From Candidatus Poribacteria bacterium (GTDB lineage Bacteria > Poribacteria > WGA-4E > WGA-3G), in the NCBI GenBank assembly GCA_022822275.1, contig JAJEBZ010000170.1, positions 1 through 57,369 of the forward strand: a stretch of 57,369 nucleotides of DNA, read 5' to 3'. The stretch's first letter is position 1. Each line of letters starts with the position of its first letter. The notes beneath the pieces were generated by a model that was not told the origin of the DNA, searched no databases, and saw only the letters and a program-made list of their open reading frames with translations. The translations under genes and the position numbers were made by a program. This document shows positions 26,099 through 36,554 of the stretch, in pieces.

Positions 26099-27130
26099 AT
26101 GAAGAATAATTTTTCGGATTATGACAAAGCTATTCGGCTTAATCCTGATGATGCCAATGCATATTTCAATCGGGGAATGGCGAAGTCTGAATTAGGACAA
26201 TACGCAGAGGCGATTGCGGATTATGACACTGCTATTCGGCTAAATCCTGATGATGCCAAAGCATTCCACAACCGTGGTGCAGCAAAGAGTGAGTTAGGAC
26301 GGCATGCTGCTGCGATTGCAGATTATGACATCGTTATTCGGATCAATCCTGATGATACCTCGGCATACACCAACAGGGGATTTGAAAAGATTCAGTTAGG
26401 ACAGCACGCTGATGCGATTGAGGATTTTGAAATCGCTATACAACTCGCACCTGATGATGCCTCGGCATACCTCAACCGGGGAAGTGCAAAGCATGACTTA
26501 GGACAGCACGCTGATGCGATTGAGGATTATGACATCGCTATACAACTCGCACCTGATGATACCACGGCATATCTCAACCGGGCATTAACGAAGATTCAGT
26601 TAGAACAATACGCTGATGCAATTGCGGATAGTGAAATCGTTATTCAGCTCAATCCTGATAATGCCGATGCATACCAATATAGGGGAATGGCGAAGTTTGA
26701 GTTAGGACAACACGCTGATGCGGCTGCGGATTTTGACATCGCTATTCGACTCGAACCTGATGATGCCAAAGCATTCCTAAATCGGGGACTTCTGAAGTAT
26801 CGGTTAGGACTACACGCTGATGCGATTACGGATTTTGACTCCGCTATTCGCCTCAATCCTGATTTTGCCAAAGCATACTACAATCGCGGAAATGCGAAGA
26901 CTGAGTTAGGACAGCACGCTGCTGCGATTGCAGATTATGACTCTTATATCCGCCTCAATCCTAATTTTGCCAAAAAAGCATACTACAATCGGGGAAATGC
27001 GAAAGCTGAGTTAGGTCGAGCATTGAAAGCGAAGCAGGACTTCCAAACTGCTTTACAGCTTGCGATAAAAGCAGACGATGCAGAACTGAAAACTGATGCC
27101 GAGAAAGCACTGCGTATTCTTAATGAGTGA
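26099..27130 (+). CDS. TPR-repeat protein (nine tandem repeats)
   Basis: A 343-aa cytoplasmic protein without signal peptide made almost entirely of 34-residue tetratricopeptide repeats of the form AYxNRGxAKxELGQHAxAIADYDxAIRLNPDDA; nine units are countable. TPR arrays are protein-protein scaffolds. The DNA repeats every 102 bases with high similarity, so array size may vary between strains. The last unit carries one extra lysine codon (FAKKAYYNRG), breaking the 34-aa register. The C-terminal ~30 residues cap the solenoid (KAKQDFQTALQLAIKADDAE). RBS AAAAGGAAG precedes ATG 26099. Partners are unknown. Confidence 0.92.
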   Translation: MKNNFSDYDKAIRLNPDDANAYFNRGMAKSELGQYAEAIADYDTAIRLNPDDAKAFHNRGAAKSELGRHAAAIADYDIVIRINPDDTSAYTNRGFEKIQLGQHADAIEDFEIAIQLAPDDASAYLNRGSAKHDLGQHADAIEDYDIAIQLAPDDTTAYLNRALTKIQLEQYADAIADSEIVIQLNPDNADAYQYRGMAKFELGQHADAAADFDIAIRLEPDDAKAFLNRGLLKYRLGLHADAITDFDSAIRLNPDFAKAYYNRGNAKTELGQHAAAIADYDSYIRLNPNFAKKAYYNRGNAKAELGRALKAKQDFQTALQLAIKADDAELKTDAEKALRILNE

Positions 27131-27267
27131 GTAGGAGCACTTTATGTAATATGAGATTGCACTATCCTATAACTGTAGGGGCATGTAAGAAGGTTTTACA
27201 AAGTAAACTGTGCTATGCTTGATAACGTTCTATTATTCTAAAATCACTTTGAAAGAGGGTAATCCTC

Positions 27268-27372
27268 GTGGCGAAATCTAAAGGCGGAAAAGGTGGTAAC
27301 ACGCGCTATCCACAGAACAAGCCGTCAACAACCGGTAATAAGTCTGGTGGCGGGGTCTCCCCGCCCGTTTAG
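27268..27372 (+). CDS. Tiny Lys/Gly-rich conserved-looking peptide
   Basis: A 34-aa frame with GTG start and GAAAGAGGG upstream: MAKSKGGKGGNTRYPQNKPS followed by TTGNKSGGG. This resembles small proteins ending TTGNPSGGGRGNNPP that I recall from many bacteria. Here the last six residues (VSPPV) run into a dispersed GC-rich repeat, so the native C-terminus may have been replaced. Function unknown. Confidence 0.5.
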   Translation: MAKSKGGKGGNTRYPQNKPSTTGNKSGGGVSPPV

Positions 27373-27416
27373 AAAGCCTTTCTATATAGGGACGAGGTAA
27401 CCTCGACCCTACAATA
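27345..27416. repeat. Dispersed GC-rich repeat with small inverted arms
   Basis: GGCGGGGTCTCCCCGCCCGT is followed by AGGGACGAGGT/ACCTCGACCCT arms (27392-27416). It looks like a mobile short repeat that has landed on the end of the tiny ORF. The remaining gap to glyA holds two small hairpins (GGGATGT/ACATCCC and GTAACG/CGTTAC, ~27440-27492) without T-runs. Confidence 0.5.
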
Positions 27417-27530
27417 AAGGTGTGATATTATGATTTATGGGATGTACTGTAGCACATCCCCAGAATTTTTGAAGTAACGAAAATCCGTTACCACTAATAT
27501 AACATGTCCGCGTTAATGTGCCAACTTTTC

Positions 27531-27559
27531 TTGAAATTGTGTCAAATCTGTGTTAAAAT
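27531..27559 (+). promoter_or_regulatory. Candidate glyA promoter
   Basis: TTGAAA (27531-27536), 17-base spacer, TAAAAT (27554-27559), ~50 bases before glyA. Confidence 0.6.
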
Positions 27560-27609
27560 TTCATTTTCACAAATTCAACCTGATAGTAAGTAACTTACGG
27601 TGAAAAGAA

Positions 27610-28863
27610 ATGAATAAATTATTAGCAGAGGTCGACCCACAAATCGTTGAAATTACCTCTAATGACTTAGCACGTCAGCAAAATTCGTTGATGCTAATTC
27701 CATCCGAGAACTATGCAAGCCGTGCCGTAATGGAAATACAGGGAAGTATCTTAGCGAACAAATATGCTGAGGGGTATCCTGGAGAACGTTACTATAACGG
27801 TTGCGAGTTTATGGATGGCGTAGAATCGCTTGCAATTGAACGGGCAAAGGCACTCTTCGGTGCGGAACATGTCAACGTCCAACCGCATGCTGGCACACAA
27901 GCGAATATGGCAGCATACCACGCCCTGCTTGATCCAGGGGATACGATCTTAGCCATGTCCCTTAGCCACGGAGGACACTTGAGTCATGGCGATAAGGTGA
28001 ATTTTTCAGGACGATATTACAATGTCGTTGCTTATGGCGTAGATGCGGAAACGGAACGTATTGACATGGATGAAGTAGCACAACTTGCTGAACAGCACCG
28101 TCCAAAACTTATTGTTGTCGGGGCAACTGCGTATCCCCGTCTCTTTGACTTCGCTACATGGCGAAAAGTTGCAGACACTGTTGATGCTTATTTGCTTGCT
28201 GATATAGCACACATCGCGGGACTTATTGCTGGCGGCGTTCATCCTGATCCAGTACCTCACAGCGATGTGGTTACGACAACAACGCACAAAACCTTACGCG
28301 GTCCTCGTGGGGCAATGATTATGTGTAAGGAGGAGCATGCAGCGAAGATTGATCGGGCAGTATTTCCCGGCTTGCAAGGCGGTCCTTTTCTACATACAAT
28401 CGCTGCGAGAGCTGTTGCTTTCAAAGAAGCAAGCGAACCCGAGTTTAAAACATATCAAGCACAGATCGTCAAAAATGCGAAAGTGCTTGCTGCAAGACTC
28501 ACCGAAAATGGATTTAGGTTAGTGAGTGGCGGCACAGAAAATCACCTGATGTTAATTGATCTAACAACTAAATATGAGAAATTAAGTGGTAGACAAGCAG
28601 CGGATCACCTTGAAGATGCTGGCATTATTGTCAACAAAAACACGATACCGTTTGATAAAAGAAAACCGAAGACGACAAGTGGAATCCGTCTTGGCACACC
28701 GATGGTTACGACGCGCGGTATGAAAGAAGATGAGATGGTTCACATCGCCGATTTTATCACTGAGACGCTTGAAAATAGGCAAAAGTCCGCGATAAAACGT
28801 AGAATCAAGGAAAAGGTACACGAATTCTGCACACAATTCCCAATATATGAATACCTAAATTAG
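27610..28863 (+). CDS. glyA: Serine hydroxymethyltransferase
   Basis: PLP enzyme interconverting serine and glycine with tetrahydrofolate, 417 aa, cytoplasmic. Seen: [59 protein letters not shown]; and the PLP lysine motif [17 protein letters not shown]. Length is typical. ATG 27610 follows GGTGAAAAG. The next gene is folC only nine bases on, so two folate/one-carbon enzymes are co-transcribed. Confidence 0.97.
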   Translation: MNKLLAEVDPQIVEITSNDLARQQNSLMLIPSENYASRAVMEIQGSILANKYAEGYPGERYYNGCEFMDGVESLAIERAKALFGAEHVNVQPHAGTQANMAAYHALLDPGDTILAMSLSHGGHLSHGDKVNFSGRYYNVVAYGVDAETERIDMDEVAQLAEQHRPKLIVVGATAYPRLFDFATWRKVADTVDAYLLADIAHIAGLIAGGVHPDPVPHSDVVTTTTHKTLRGPRGAMIMCKEEHAAKIDRAVFPGLQGGPFLHTIAARAVAFKEASEPEFKTYQAQIVKNAKVLAARLTENGFRLVSGGTENHLMLIDLTTKYEKLSGRQAADHLEDAGIIVNKNTIPFDKRKPKTTSGIRLGTPMVTTRGMKEDEMVHIADFITETLENRQKSAIKRRIKEKVHEFCTQFPIYEYLN

Positions 28864-28871
28864 CACCTTGT

Positions 28872-30254
28872 GTGCCGTTACCGATAACACCAAAATTGGA
28901 TTATAAATCTGCACTTACATATATTGATCAATTCATTGACTATGAAAGAAGTCCGGATTTTGCGCGTCAGGCACGGTTCTACAATCTGAATCGCATCTCG
29001 CAGCTGTTAGACCTACTCGGTAACCCACACGACAAACTAAAAGTTATTCACGTCGCGGGAAGTAAGGGAAAAGGGTCAACAGCAGCGATTATCGCTTCGG
29101 TGCTAACACATGCAGGATACAGAACGGGGTTATTTACGTCCCCACACCTCATCACACCGCGAGAAAGGTGTCGTATTGATAATGAACTTATATCGGAAAC
29201 TGAGGTTGCATGCTACATAGATAAACTCAAACCGGCAATAGAAACTGTTTCCGCTTCCAAATTTGGGCGTGTTTCGTTTTTTGAAATATACACAGCACTT
29301 GCATTTACCTATTTCGCAGACAAAGCAACCGATTTTGCTGTCCTTGAAGTTGGTTTGGGGGGAAGACTTGACGCGACAAATGTTGTCTCACCCGTAACGA
29401 CTGTCATTACGCAAATTGGTTTAGAACACACAACGATATTAGGAGAAACTTACGCTCAGATAGCAAGCGAAAAAGCAGAAATCATAAAACAGGGATGCCC
29501 AGTCGCGCTTGCACCGCAACACCCTGAAGCACGTGCTGTTATTGAAAAGGTTGCAGTTGAACGCAACGCACCAATTGTTCAGGTCAAGAATTTTATAGAA
29601 CGAGATCCGGAAGTGTCTGTGTCGCAATCCGTACAGAACTCCAAAGGTATACCTACTGCACAACAATTTAACGTGGAAACAGAGTCAGAAAGTTATTCAC
29701 AACTAAAATTGCCACTACTTGGACATCATCAATATGTGAATGGGACAACTGCCATCGCTGCGATTGAATGTCTGAAACAGGAAGGATATAAGGTTTCCAA
29801 AGATACTGTATACGAAGGATTTGAGAACGTACACTGGCAGGGACGAATCCAACGGGTTATGTCCGCCCCCCTTGTAATACTTGACGGTGCACATTCTCCT
29901 GTCTCTATGAAGGCGTTATGCCGTGCTATTCGTGAATACTTTTGTTACACAAAAGCGATTTTTATCGTTAGTATTATGAAGGATAAGGATTTAACTGAAA
30001 TTGGCGAAATTGTCTCAGAAATAGCGGATTCCGTGATTGTTACAGAAGTTTCTGATAACCCGCGTGTTATGCCTACAGAAATAATACAGGATACTTGGTC
30101 AGGTATATGCAAACAAATAACAAATTGCCCAAATATAAAAGAAGCAATCACGACAGGATTATCAGCTGCATCTCCAACAGACCTTATCTGTGTCACAGGT
30201 TCACTTTACCTCGTTGGAGAAGCACTTAAACATTTCAACTTGGAATACAAATAA
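28872..30254 (+). CDS. folC: Folylpolyglutamate synthase/dihydrofolate synthase
   Basis: Mur-ligase-family enzyme adding glutamates to folates (and possibly making dihydrofolate), 460 aa. Seen: HVAGSKGKGSTAAIIASVLT ATP loop near residue 60; GLFTSPHL; FAVLEVGLGGRLDATNVV; TTVITQIGLEHTTILG; LDGAHSP. The GTG start at 28872 is uncertain, since family members usually begin near DYKSALTYID, where a TTG (28896) could serve. Immediately downstream of glyA, consistent with one-carbon metabolism. Confidence 0.94.
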   Translation: MPLPITPKLDYKSALTYIDQFIDYERSPDFARQARFYNLNRISQLLDLLGNPHDKLKVIHVAGSKGKGSTAAIIASVLTHAGYRTGLFTSPHLITPRERCRIDNELISETEVACYIDKLKPAIETVSASKFGRVSFFEIYTALAFTYFADKATDFAVLEVGLGGRLDATNVVSPVTTVITQIGLEHTTILGETYAQIASEKAEIIKQGCPVALAPQHPEARAVIEKVAVERNAPIVQVKNFIERDPEVSVSQSVQNSKGIPTAQQFNVETESESYSQLKLPLLGHHQYVNGTTAIAAIECLKQEGYKVSKDTVYEGFENVHWQGRIQRVMSAPLVILDGAHSPVSMKALCRAIREYFCYTKAIFIVSIMKDKDLTEIGEIVSEIADSVIVTEVSDNPRVMPTEIIQDTWSGICKQITNCPNIKEAITTGLSAASPTDLICVTGSLYLVGEALKHFNLEYK

Positions 30255-30276
30255 ACATATAAAAGAGAGGTTTTTA

Positions 30277-32682
30277 ATGCATGAAATCTTATGCAAAAGA
30301 CGGTGGCTAAATTGGAGATTAATTCTAATCTGTTTAACTGTATTTTGTTTAGCCACCGTAGCTTTTGCCCAATCAGACACTAATCCAAAAGAAAATCCTG
30401 CAGTGCCGGCAATATGGTGGATTGCCCCAATCGGTGCACTGATTGCTTTGGGTTTTGCATACCATTTCTATCGTTCCGTGATGAAACAGGACGAAGGCAA
30501 TCCAACAATGCGTGACATCGCCCAATCTGTCCGCGAAGGGGCAATGGCATACCTTAGACAACAATATAAAGTCGTTGGTATTGTTTTTGCTGCCCTCTGT
30601 CTTATCTTCATCTTCATGGCTTTTGTCCTTGACGCTCAAAATAAAGTTGTTCCGTTTGCATTTCTAACAGGCGGTTTTTTCTCAGGCCTCTGCGGTTTCT
30701 TGGGTATGAAAACCGCGACAAATGCCTCTGCACGTACAACAAGTGCTGCCATGCAAGGACTTAATGCAGGACTAAGAGTCTCGTTCCGCGCTGGTGCTGT
30801 TATGGGATTGATCGTTGTCGGATTCGCTCTGCTGGACATTACAGGGTGGTTTCTCATACTCTATTACATCTTTCCAAAGGTCCTGCCCGGATTTTTAGAG
30901 GTCAACCCATTACCACAAATTACAGTCATTATGCTCAGTTTCGGTATGGGTGCTTCGACGCAAGCACTGTTTGCACGCGTTGGTGGCGGCATCTATACCA
31001 AAGCAGCCGATGTGGGGGCAGACCTTGTGGGCAAAGTTGAAGCAGGAATCCCAGAAGACGATCCACGCAATCCTGCTGTCATCGCAGATAACGTTGGTGA
31101 TAACGTTGGCGATGTTGCAGGTATGGGTGCTGACCTCTACGAATCTTATGCAGGCTCAATCCTTGCGACTGCTGCCCTCGGTGTTGCTGCAGTGGCTGCC
31201 CAAGACCATGATAACATAGCACTACAGTTAAAATACCTCTCTGCTCCAATGATTATCGCTGGTATCGGTGTAATCCTCTCTATTTTAGGTATCTATATGG
31301 TGCGGACAAAAGAGGGCGCGACAATGAAACAGCTGATGGGTTCCTTGAACCTCGGTATCAACGGCAGTGCAATCGGCATCGCAATCTTCTCACTCCCTGT
31401 TCTTCTCTATCTCAATCTGGATAACAAGTGGCAAGTTTGGGGAGCAATTGTCGCTGGGCTTGTCGCTGGGTTGGTTATAGGTAAGGTTACCGAAATCTTT
31501 ACCTCTCACGAATATAAACCAACTCGTGCCATTGCGAAACAAGCACAAACCGGACCGGCAACAGTCATCATTGAAGGTGTTGCTGTCGGTATGGAATCTA
31601 CCGCAATCCCTGTCCTAACAATTATCGCAGCGGTTGCAATCAGCTACTACCTGCCCGGTGGTGCAAGCGAACCGCTTATGGGGCTTTACGGTGTCGGTAT
31701 TGCTGCTGTCGGCATGCTTGCAACACTCGGGATTACACTTGCTACTGATGCTTATGGTCCCATTGCAGACAACGCTGGTGGAAACGCCGAAATGGCAAAA
31801 CTGGATGAAAGCGTACGAGGACGAACAGATCAGTTAGACGCACTTGGTAATACGACCGCCGCAACAGGCAAAGGGTTTGCTATCGGTTCTGCTGCACTCA
31901 CAGCACTTGCACTCCTCGCAGCCTATCTTGAAGAAATACGCTACGGACTCATCCACTTGGTATATAAGGGTAAGGAGTTAGGGGATACAGTGGATCTTGA
32001 TGGTGAAGGTCCATTTCCATCCATTAAGATTGAGGAAATTGCTGGACTTACGGTGGGGCAATTCATGGATATCTATAACGTCACCTTGATGAATCCACAG
32101 GTTCTGATCGGTTTATTTATTGGTGCAGTCATGGCGTTTTACTTCTGCGCTTTGACGATGAAAGCAGTCGGACGTGCTGCAGGTGCTATGGTAGAAGAGG
32201 TTCGCCGTCAATTCCGTGAAAAACCCGGTATCATGAAAGGTGAGGAGAAACCAGATTACGCCCGATGTGTGAGTATCTCAACTGTAGGTGCACAACGCGA
32301 GATGATTTTTCCATCACTCATCGCCATCGTTGTACCTGTTGCTGTAGGATTGTTATTTAATGTTGCGGGTGTGCTCGGTTTACTTGCAGGTGGGTTAGCC
32401 ACAGGTTTTGTCTTAGCAATTATGATGGCAAACGCAGGCGGTGCATGGGACAACGCGAAAAAGTTTATTGAAGAAGGTAAACACAAAGACGAATACGGCG
32501 AAAAAGGCTCAGAACAGCACAAAGCCACTGTTGTTGGTGATACCGTCGGCGATCCGTTCAAAGATACTTCAGGTCCTTCCCTTAACATTCTCATAAAATT
32601 GATGTCTATGGTTTCTGTTGTGTTTGCAGGTCTCATCGCAAAATATGGTGGTGTATTCAGTAATTGGCTGGGTATGCAGTAG
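30277..32682 (+). CDS. hppA: Membrane-bound ion-pumping pyrophosphatase (K+-dependent type)
   Basis: Integral membrane pump coupling pyrophosphate hydrolysis to H+ or Na+ export, 801 aa. Seen: many membrane helices; the PPi/Mg site DDPRNPAVIADNVGDNVGDV; the second acidic motif TDAYGPIADNAGGNAEM; and the C-terminal GDTVGDPFKDTSGPSLNIL. GNTTAATGKG carries Ala where K+-independent enzymes have Lys, so the K+-dependent class is expected. The track start (30190) lies inside folC; ATG 30277 with AGAGAGG is chosen. An N-terminal ~30-residue hydrophobic segment ending in ATVAFAQ looks like a signal peptide or extra helix. Confidence 0.95.
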   Translation: MHEILCKRRWLNWRLILICLTVFCLATVAFAQSDTNPKENPAVPAIWWIAPIGALIALGFAYHFYRSVMKQDEGNPTMRDIAQSVREGAMAYLRQQYKVVGIVFAALCLIFIFMAFVLDAQNKVVPFAFLTGGFFSGLCGFLGMKTATNASARTTSAAMQGLNAGLRVSFRAGAVMGLIVVGFALLDITGWFLILYYIFPKVLPGFLEVNPLPQITVIMLSFGMGASTQALFARVGGGIYTKAADVGADLVGKVEAGIPEDDPRNPAVIADNVGDNVGDVAGMGADLYESYAGSILATAALGVAAVAAQDHDNIALQLKYLSAPMIIAGIGVILSILGIYMVRTKEGATMKQLMGSLNLGINGSAIGIAIFSLPVLLYLNLDNKWQVWGAIVAGLVAGLVIGKVTEIFTSHEYKPTRAIAKQAQTGPATVIIEGVAVGMESTAIPVLTIIAAVAISYYLPGGASEPLMGLYGVGIAAVGMLATLGITLATDAYGPIADNAGGNAEMAKLDESVRGRTDQLDALGNTTAATGKGFAIGSAALTALALLAAYLEEIRYGLIHLVYKGKELGDTVDLDGEGPFPSIKIEEIAGLTVGQFMDIYNVTLMNPQVLIGLFIGAVMAFYFCALTMKAVGRAAGAMVEEVRRQFREKPGIMKGEEKPDYARCVSISTVGAQREMIFPSLIAIVVPVAVGLLFNVAGVLGLLAGGLATGFVLAIMMANAGGAWDNAKKFIEEGKHKDEYGEKGSEQHKATVVGDTVGDPFKDTSGPSLNILIKLMSMVSVVFAGLIAKYGGVFSNWLGMQ

Positions 32683-32707
32683 TTAGTATCCCTAAAGGAG
32701 CAAAAAC

Positions 32708-33244
32708 ATGAAAACAAACAACACTTTCGGACTATTCTTGAGTTTACTCGTTCTTTTCACAATAGGGCTTTTCACAATAGGGTGTCAGCAGGTACAGAAT
32801 CAGATAAAGGGGGAACCTGATGATACTACCGTATCTGTTTCAGTTGATGACGTTCCACATGATATAGAACCTTATGTCGGTAAGGTTTTCATTGGTGATG
32901 CAGATGGAAGATTCGGTACAGACGATTATGCTTTGAATTCTGCTACCATCACAAACGACACGTTAACTGTCAGTGTATCTTACAGCGGGGGATGTGAAGC
33001 GCATCATTTTACCTTAGTCGCTTCGGATACATTCCTTGAGTCATTTCCAGTACAACTCCATGCTTACATTGCACACAATGCTAATAATGACAACTGTGAA
33101 GCATATCCAACTGTAAGTTATCAGTTTGATTTAACGCCAATCAAAACAATGTATCAAGAGGCTTACCAACAGGAAGCAGGCACAATTGTTCTACATCTCA
33201 AAGACGCTCCAGACGGTGAACTCGTCTATGAATTTACAATGTAG
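32708..33244 (+). CDS. Putative lipoprotein, copy A of tandem pair
   Basis: A 178-aa exported protein with a lipoprotein signal ending in FTIGC (lipobox), so likely membrane-anchored. The mature part begins QQVQNQIKGEPDD and includes YVGKVFIGDADGRFGTDDYA and SGGCEAHHFTLVAS; no recognised domain. It is ~95% identical to the next gene, and differs by an in-frame 15-base tandem duplication in the signal peptide (LFTIGLFTIG, 32753-32782). AAAGGAGC RBS. Function unknown. Confidence 0.8.
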   Translation: MKTNNTFGLFLSLLVLFTIGLFTIGCQQVQNQIKGEPDDTTVSVSVDDVPHDIEPYVGKVFIGDADGRFGTDDYALNSATITNDTLTVSVSYSGGCEAHHFTLVASDTFLESFPVQLHAYIAHNANNDNCEAYPTVSYQFDLTPIKTMYQEAYQQEAGTIVLHLKDAPDGELVYEFTM

Positions 33245-33393
33245 TCATCATTATTAAAATCTTTATAAACAGGACTTACGCATTCCCTCGCTTGCGGGAG
33301 GGAGGGATAAAGGGGGCGGTCACCACCTGAAAATGACAAAAAATCAAGGATAAAATCCTTGAAAAAACAAAATTCTAAAAAGGAGCAAGCAAT

Positions 33394-33915
33394 ATGAAAA
33401 CAAACAACACTTTCAGACTATTCTTGAGTTTACTCGTCCTTTTCACAATAGGGTGTCAGCAGGTACAGAATCAGATGAAGGGGGAACCTGATGGTCCTAC
33501 CGTATCTGTTTCAGTTGATGACGTTCCACATGATATAGAACCTTATGTCGGTAAGGTTTTCATTGGTGATGCGGATGGAAGATTCGGTACAGACGAATTT
33601 GCCTTGAATTCTGCTACCATCACAGACGACACATTAACTGTCAGTATATCTTACGGCGGGGGATGTGAAGCGCATCATTTTACCTTAGTCGCTTCGGATA
33701 CATTCCTTGAGTCATTTCCAGTACAACTCCATACTTACATTGCACACAATGCTAATAATGACACCTGTGCAGCATATCCAACTGAAAGTTATCAGTTTGA
33801 TTTAACGCCAATCAAAACAATGTATCAAGAGGCTTACCAACAAGAAGCAGGCACAATTGTTCTACATCTCAAAGATGCTCCAGACGGTGAACTCGTCTAT
33901 GAATTTACAATGTAG
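33394..33915 (+). CDS. Putative lipoprotein, copy B of tandem pair
   Basis: A 173-aa paralogue of the preceding gene, same lipobox (FTIGC) without the 15-base insertion. Identity is so high that the duplication must be recent. The duplicated block includes the RBS region (AAAAAGGAGCAAGCAAT). Conserved acidic/His segments (DADGRFGTDE, CEAHHFTLVASD) might bind a metal, but this is speculation. The 149-base gap between the copies holds a GGGAGGGAGGGATAAAGGGG-type dispersed repeat. Confidence 0.8.
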   Translation: MKTNNTFRLFLSLLVLFTIGCQQVQNQMKGEPDGPTVSVSVDDVPHDIEPYVGKVFIGDADGRFGTDEFALNSATITDDTLTVSISYGGGCEAHHFTLVASDTFLESFPVQLHTYIAHNANNDTCAAYPTESYQFDLTPIKTMYQEAYQQEAGTIVLHLKDAPDGELVYEFTM

Positions 33916-33993
33916 TCATCATTATTAAATCTATTAAATAAACACTTCTCTGTCTCAGACCGCCCTTATTTATACCTGTAGGAGAACAAGACA

Positions 33994-35673
33994 ATGCCCA
34001 ACAAACTGAAACCCCGAAGTTCTGTGATTACTGATGGACCTGACCGAGCTGCAGCGCGTACTATGCTAATGTTCGGTGATGGTGGACTGTCCCCTGAAGA
34101 CCTTGACAAACCGATTATCGGCGTGGCAAATACATGGATTGAAATCGGACCTTGTAACTTCCATTTACGGAGACTCGCTGCGAAGGTCAAACAGGGAATT
34201 CGTGATGCAGGCGGAACACCTCTTGAATTCAACACCGTTAGCATCTCCGATGGTATCACAATGGGAACAGAGGGCATGAAAACCTCACTTATCAGCCGGG
34301 AGATCGTAGCCGACTCAATAGAATTAGTTTCCATCGGCAACATGTTTGATGCTGTTGTGGCACTGTGCGGATGCGACAAGACCGTTCCCGGGACCGTTAT
34401 GGCATTGGCACGTTTGGATATCCCATCTCTCACGTTATACGGTGGTTCAATTATGCCGGGTAAATTCCAAGGACGTGATGTCACTATCCAAGACGTTTTT
34501 GAAGCGGTCGGTCAACATGCAGAAGGGACTATCACAGTAGAAGAATTGGACGATCTGATAAGCAAAGGATGCCCCGGTCCTGGTGCTTGTGGCGGACAAT
34601 TCACTGCGAATACGATGGCAACTGCTGTTGAAATGCTGGGTATCGCACCGATGGGTAGTGGTAGTGTGCCTGCTGCAGTAGAAGAAAAAGACGATGAGGC
34701 ATACAAAGCGGGACAACTCGTTATGGATATGCTCGCTGCTGACCGTAGACCGAGTCAAATCATCACACGTAAATCTCTTGAAAACGCAATTACCTCAGTT
34801 GCCGCGACAGGCGGTTCTACCAACGGTGTTCTACACCTACTCGCTATCGCACACGAAGCACAAATCCCGTTAACACTTGAGGACTTCCACACTATTAGTC
34901 AGAGAACGCCTGTATTAGCAGACCTAAAACCCGGAGGACAGTTTGTCGCTACTGATCTATACGAAGCAGGTGGGATTCAGTTCTTAACCAAACGTTTGGC
35001 AGAAGCTGGTCTGCTGCACACCAATGAACTTACCGTCACAGGAAAGACGATTGGTGAAGAAGCGAACGCAGCCACCGAAACTGCTGGACAGAAAGTTGTC
35101 CTACCCGTAGACGAACCCCTCAAACCCACCGGTGGATTTGCTATCTTGAGAGGCAATCTTGCACCAGATGGATGTGTTATCAAGTTAGCAGGCCAGAAAA
35201 AAACAATCCATCGCGGGCCTGCACGTATTTTTGAACGTGAAGAGGACACATTCGCTGCAATCAAAGGTGGGGAAATTAAACCCGGGGATGTGGTTGTCAT
35301 TCGTTATGAGGGACCGATCGGAGGTCCCGGCATGCGTGAGATGTTAGGTGTTACAGCAGCAATCGTCGGTGCAGGTTTAAGCAAAGATGTAGCACTACTG
35401 ACTGATGGTAGATTCTCTGGCGCAACACACGGCTTTATGATCTGTCATGTTGCACCTGAAGCAGCAACCGGCGGTCCTATTGCTATTCTCGAGGAGGGGG
35501 ACGAAATCGTGATTGACGCAAAAGCTCGCCGACTTGATGTCACACTCACCGATGCAGAAATACAAGCGCGTCTTGAAAAATGGACACCTCCCGAACCTCC
35601 CTATACACGCGGTGTCATGGCGAAATATGCTAACTCTGTTTCTTCCGCATCTGAAGGTGCTGTGACAGGGTAA
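33994..35673 (+). CDS. ilvD: Dihydroxy-acid dehydratase
   Basis: Iron-sulfur enzyme of valine/isoleucine synthesis, 559 aa. Seen: [28 protein letters not shown] and [17 protein letters not shown] bearing the cluster cysteines; [17 protein letters not shown]; and the C-terminal [32 protein letters not shown]. The cytoplasmic enzyme converts 2,3-dihydroxy-3-methyl acids to 2-oxoacids. Neighbours are not other ilv genes, so it is a solitary copy here. Confidence 0.97.
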   Translation: MPNKLKPRSSVITDGPDRAAARTMLMFGDGGLSPEDLDKPIIGVANTWIEIGPCNFHLRRLAAKVKQGIRDAGGTPLEFNTVSISDGITMGTEGMKTSLISREIVADSIELVSIGNMFDAVVALCGCDKTVPGTVMALARLDIPSLTLYGGSIMPGKFQGRDVTIQDVFEAVGQHAEGTITVEELDDLISKGCPGPGACGGQFTANTMATAVEMLGIAPMGSGSVPAAVEEKDDEAYKAGQLVMDMLAADRRPSQIITRKSLENAITSVAATGGSTNGVLHLLAIAHEAQIPLTLEDFHTISQRTPVLADLKPGGQFVATDLYEAGGIQFLTKRLAEAGLLHTNELTVTGKTIGEEANAATETAGQKVVLPVDEPLKPTGGFAILRGNLAPDGCVIKLAGQKKTIHRGPARIFEREEDTFAAIKGGEIKPGDVVVIRYEGPIGGPGMREMLGVTAAIVGAGLSKDVALLTDGRFSGATHGFMICHVAPEAATGGPIAILEEGDEIVIDAKARRLDVTLTDAEIQARLEKWTPPEPPYTRGVMAKYANSVSSASEGAVTG

Positions 35674-35783
35674 AATCTGGCGGTTCACGTAAAGAATGAG
35701 TGTTAACGGGAAATTTAAACCCGTATGCCCATCATGTTCATTGAAAACAACAGCACACACTTTTTACATGAGCGAAGGTTCTT

Positions 35784-36554
35784 ATGAGTCAATATATTGT
35801 TATCCTAATCATCTCCACAATACTGTTATCTTGCCCACCAAAAGAAACAGAAACCTTCATAGATAAACAGCAAAAGTACCCCCGTGTTCGCACAGCTATG
35901 TTAGAAAAGGACAGTTTACTCCGCAAACGGTTTGAAGACAAAGGACTTATATATCCACCTCAGCATCTGTTTATCCGAGTTTTCAAACAGGAAAAAGTTT
36001 TAGAAGTTTGGACTTTATCGGAATCAGATGGTATCTTCAAAAAAGCCCACGACTATCCAATCTGCCGCACATCGGGGAGCTTAGGTCCAAAAAGACGAGA
36101 AGGTGATTTACAGATACCGGAAGGCTTTTATCATATTGACAGGTTTAATCCCAAAAGCAATTTCTATCTCTCTCTTGGAATCAATTATCCAAACCGTTCA
36201 GATCAGATTTTGGGCAAAAAAGGTGATTTAGGAGGAGATATATTTCTGCACGGCGGGTGCGTTACCATTGGGTGTATTCCAATCACCGATGAATATATCA
36301 AAGAGGTATACTTGTTAGCGGTGCATGCAAAGTCTAACGGTCAGGCAAAAATTCCTGTCCACATTTTCCCATCAAGATTAGATAGACGCACGATGTCACA
36401 GTTGATGAAAAAGGCTGGCACAGATATAAACTTGGTTAAATTCTGGAAAAATCTGCAGATCGGATATCAGTGGTTTGAAAAACACCGCAACCTACCAAAA
36501 ATCTCAGTAAATTCAGATGGCAAATATCAGTTCTCAACTTCTACATCACAATAA
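35784..36554 (+). CDS. L,D-transpeptidase (YafK/YkuD-like) lipoprotein
   Basis: A 256-aa envelope enzyme predicted to cross-link peptidoglycan or attach proteins to it. Seen: short signal with lipobox-like ILLSC; a β-rich domain LFIRVFKQEKVLEVWTL; TSGSLGPKRREGDLQIPEGFY; and the catalytic YkuD motif FLHGGCVTIGCIPITDEYI with active-site Cys in GCIP. This wording is closest to the YafK-type branch. Long C-terminal helical tail. ATG 35784 follows AGCGAAGGTTCTT. It is flanked by ilvD and an RluD-type gene. Confidence 0.88.
   Translation: MSQYIVILIISTILLSCPPKETETFIDKQQKYPRVRTAMLEKDSLLRKRFEDKGLIYPPQHLFIRVFKQEKVLEVWTLSESDGIFKKAHDYPICRTSGSLGPKRREGDLQIPEGFYHIDRFNPKSNFYLSLGINYPNRSDQILGKKGDLGGDIFLHGGCVTIGCIPITDEYIKEVYLLAVHAKSNGQAKIPVHIFPSRLDRRTMSQLMKKAGTDINLVKFWKNLQIGYQWFEKHRNLPKISVNSDGKYQFSTSTSQ

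Noticed and set aside
27430-27500. Glycine riboswitch or terminator upstream of glyA
   Set aside because: Only two simple hairpins are seen, without the conserved glycine aptamer core or a T-run, and the promoter lies downstream of them.
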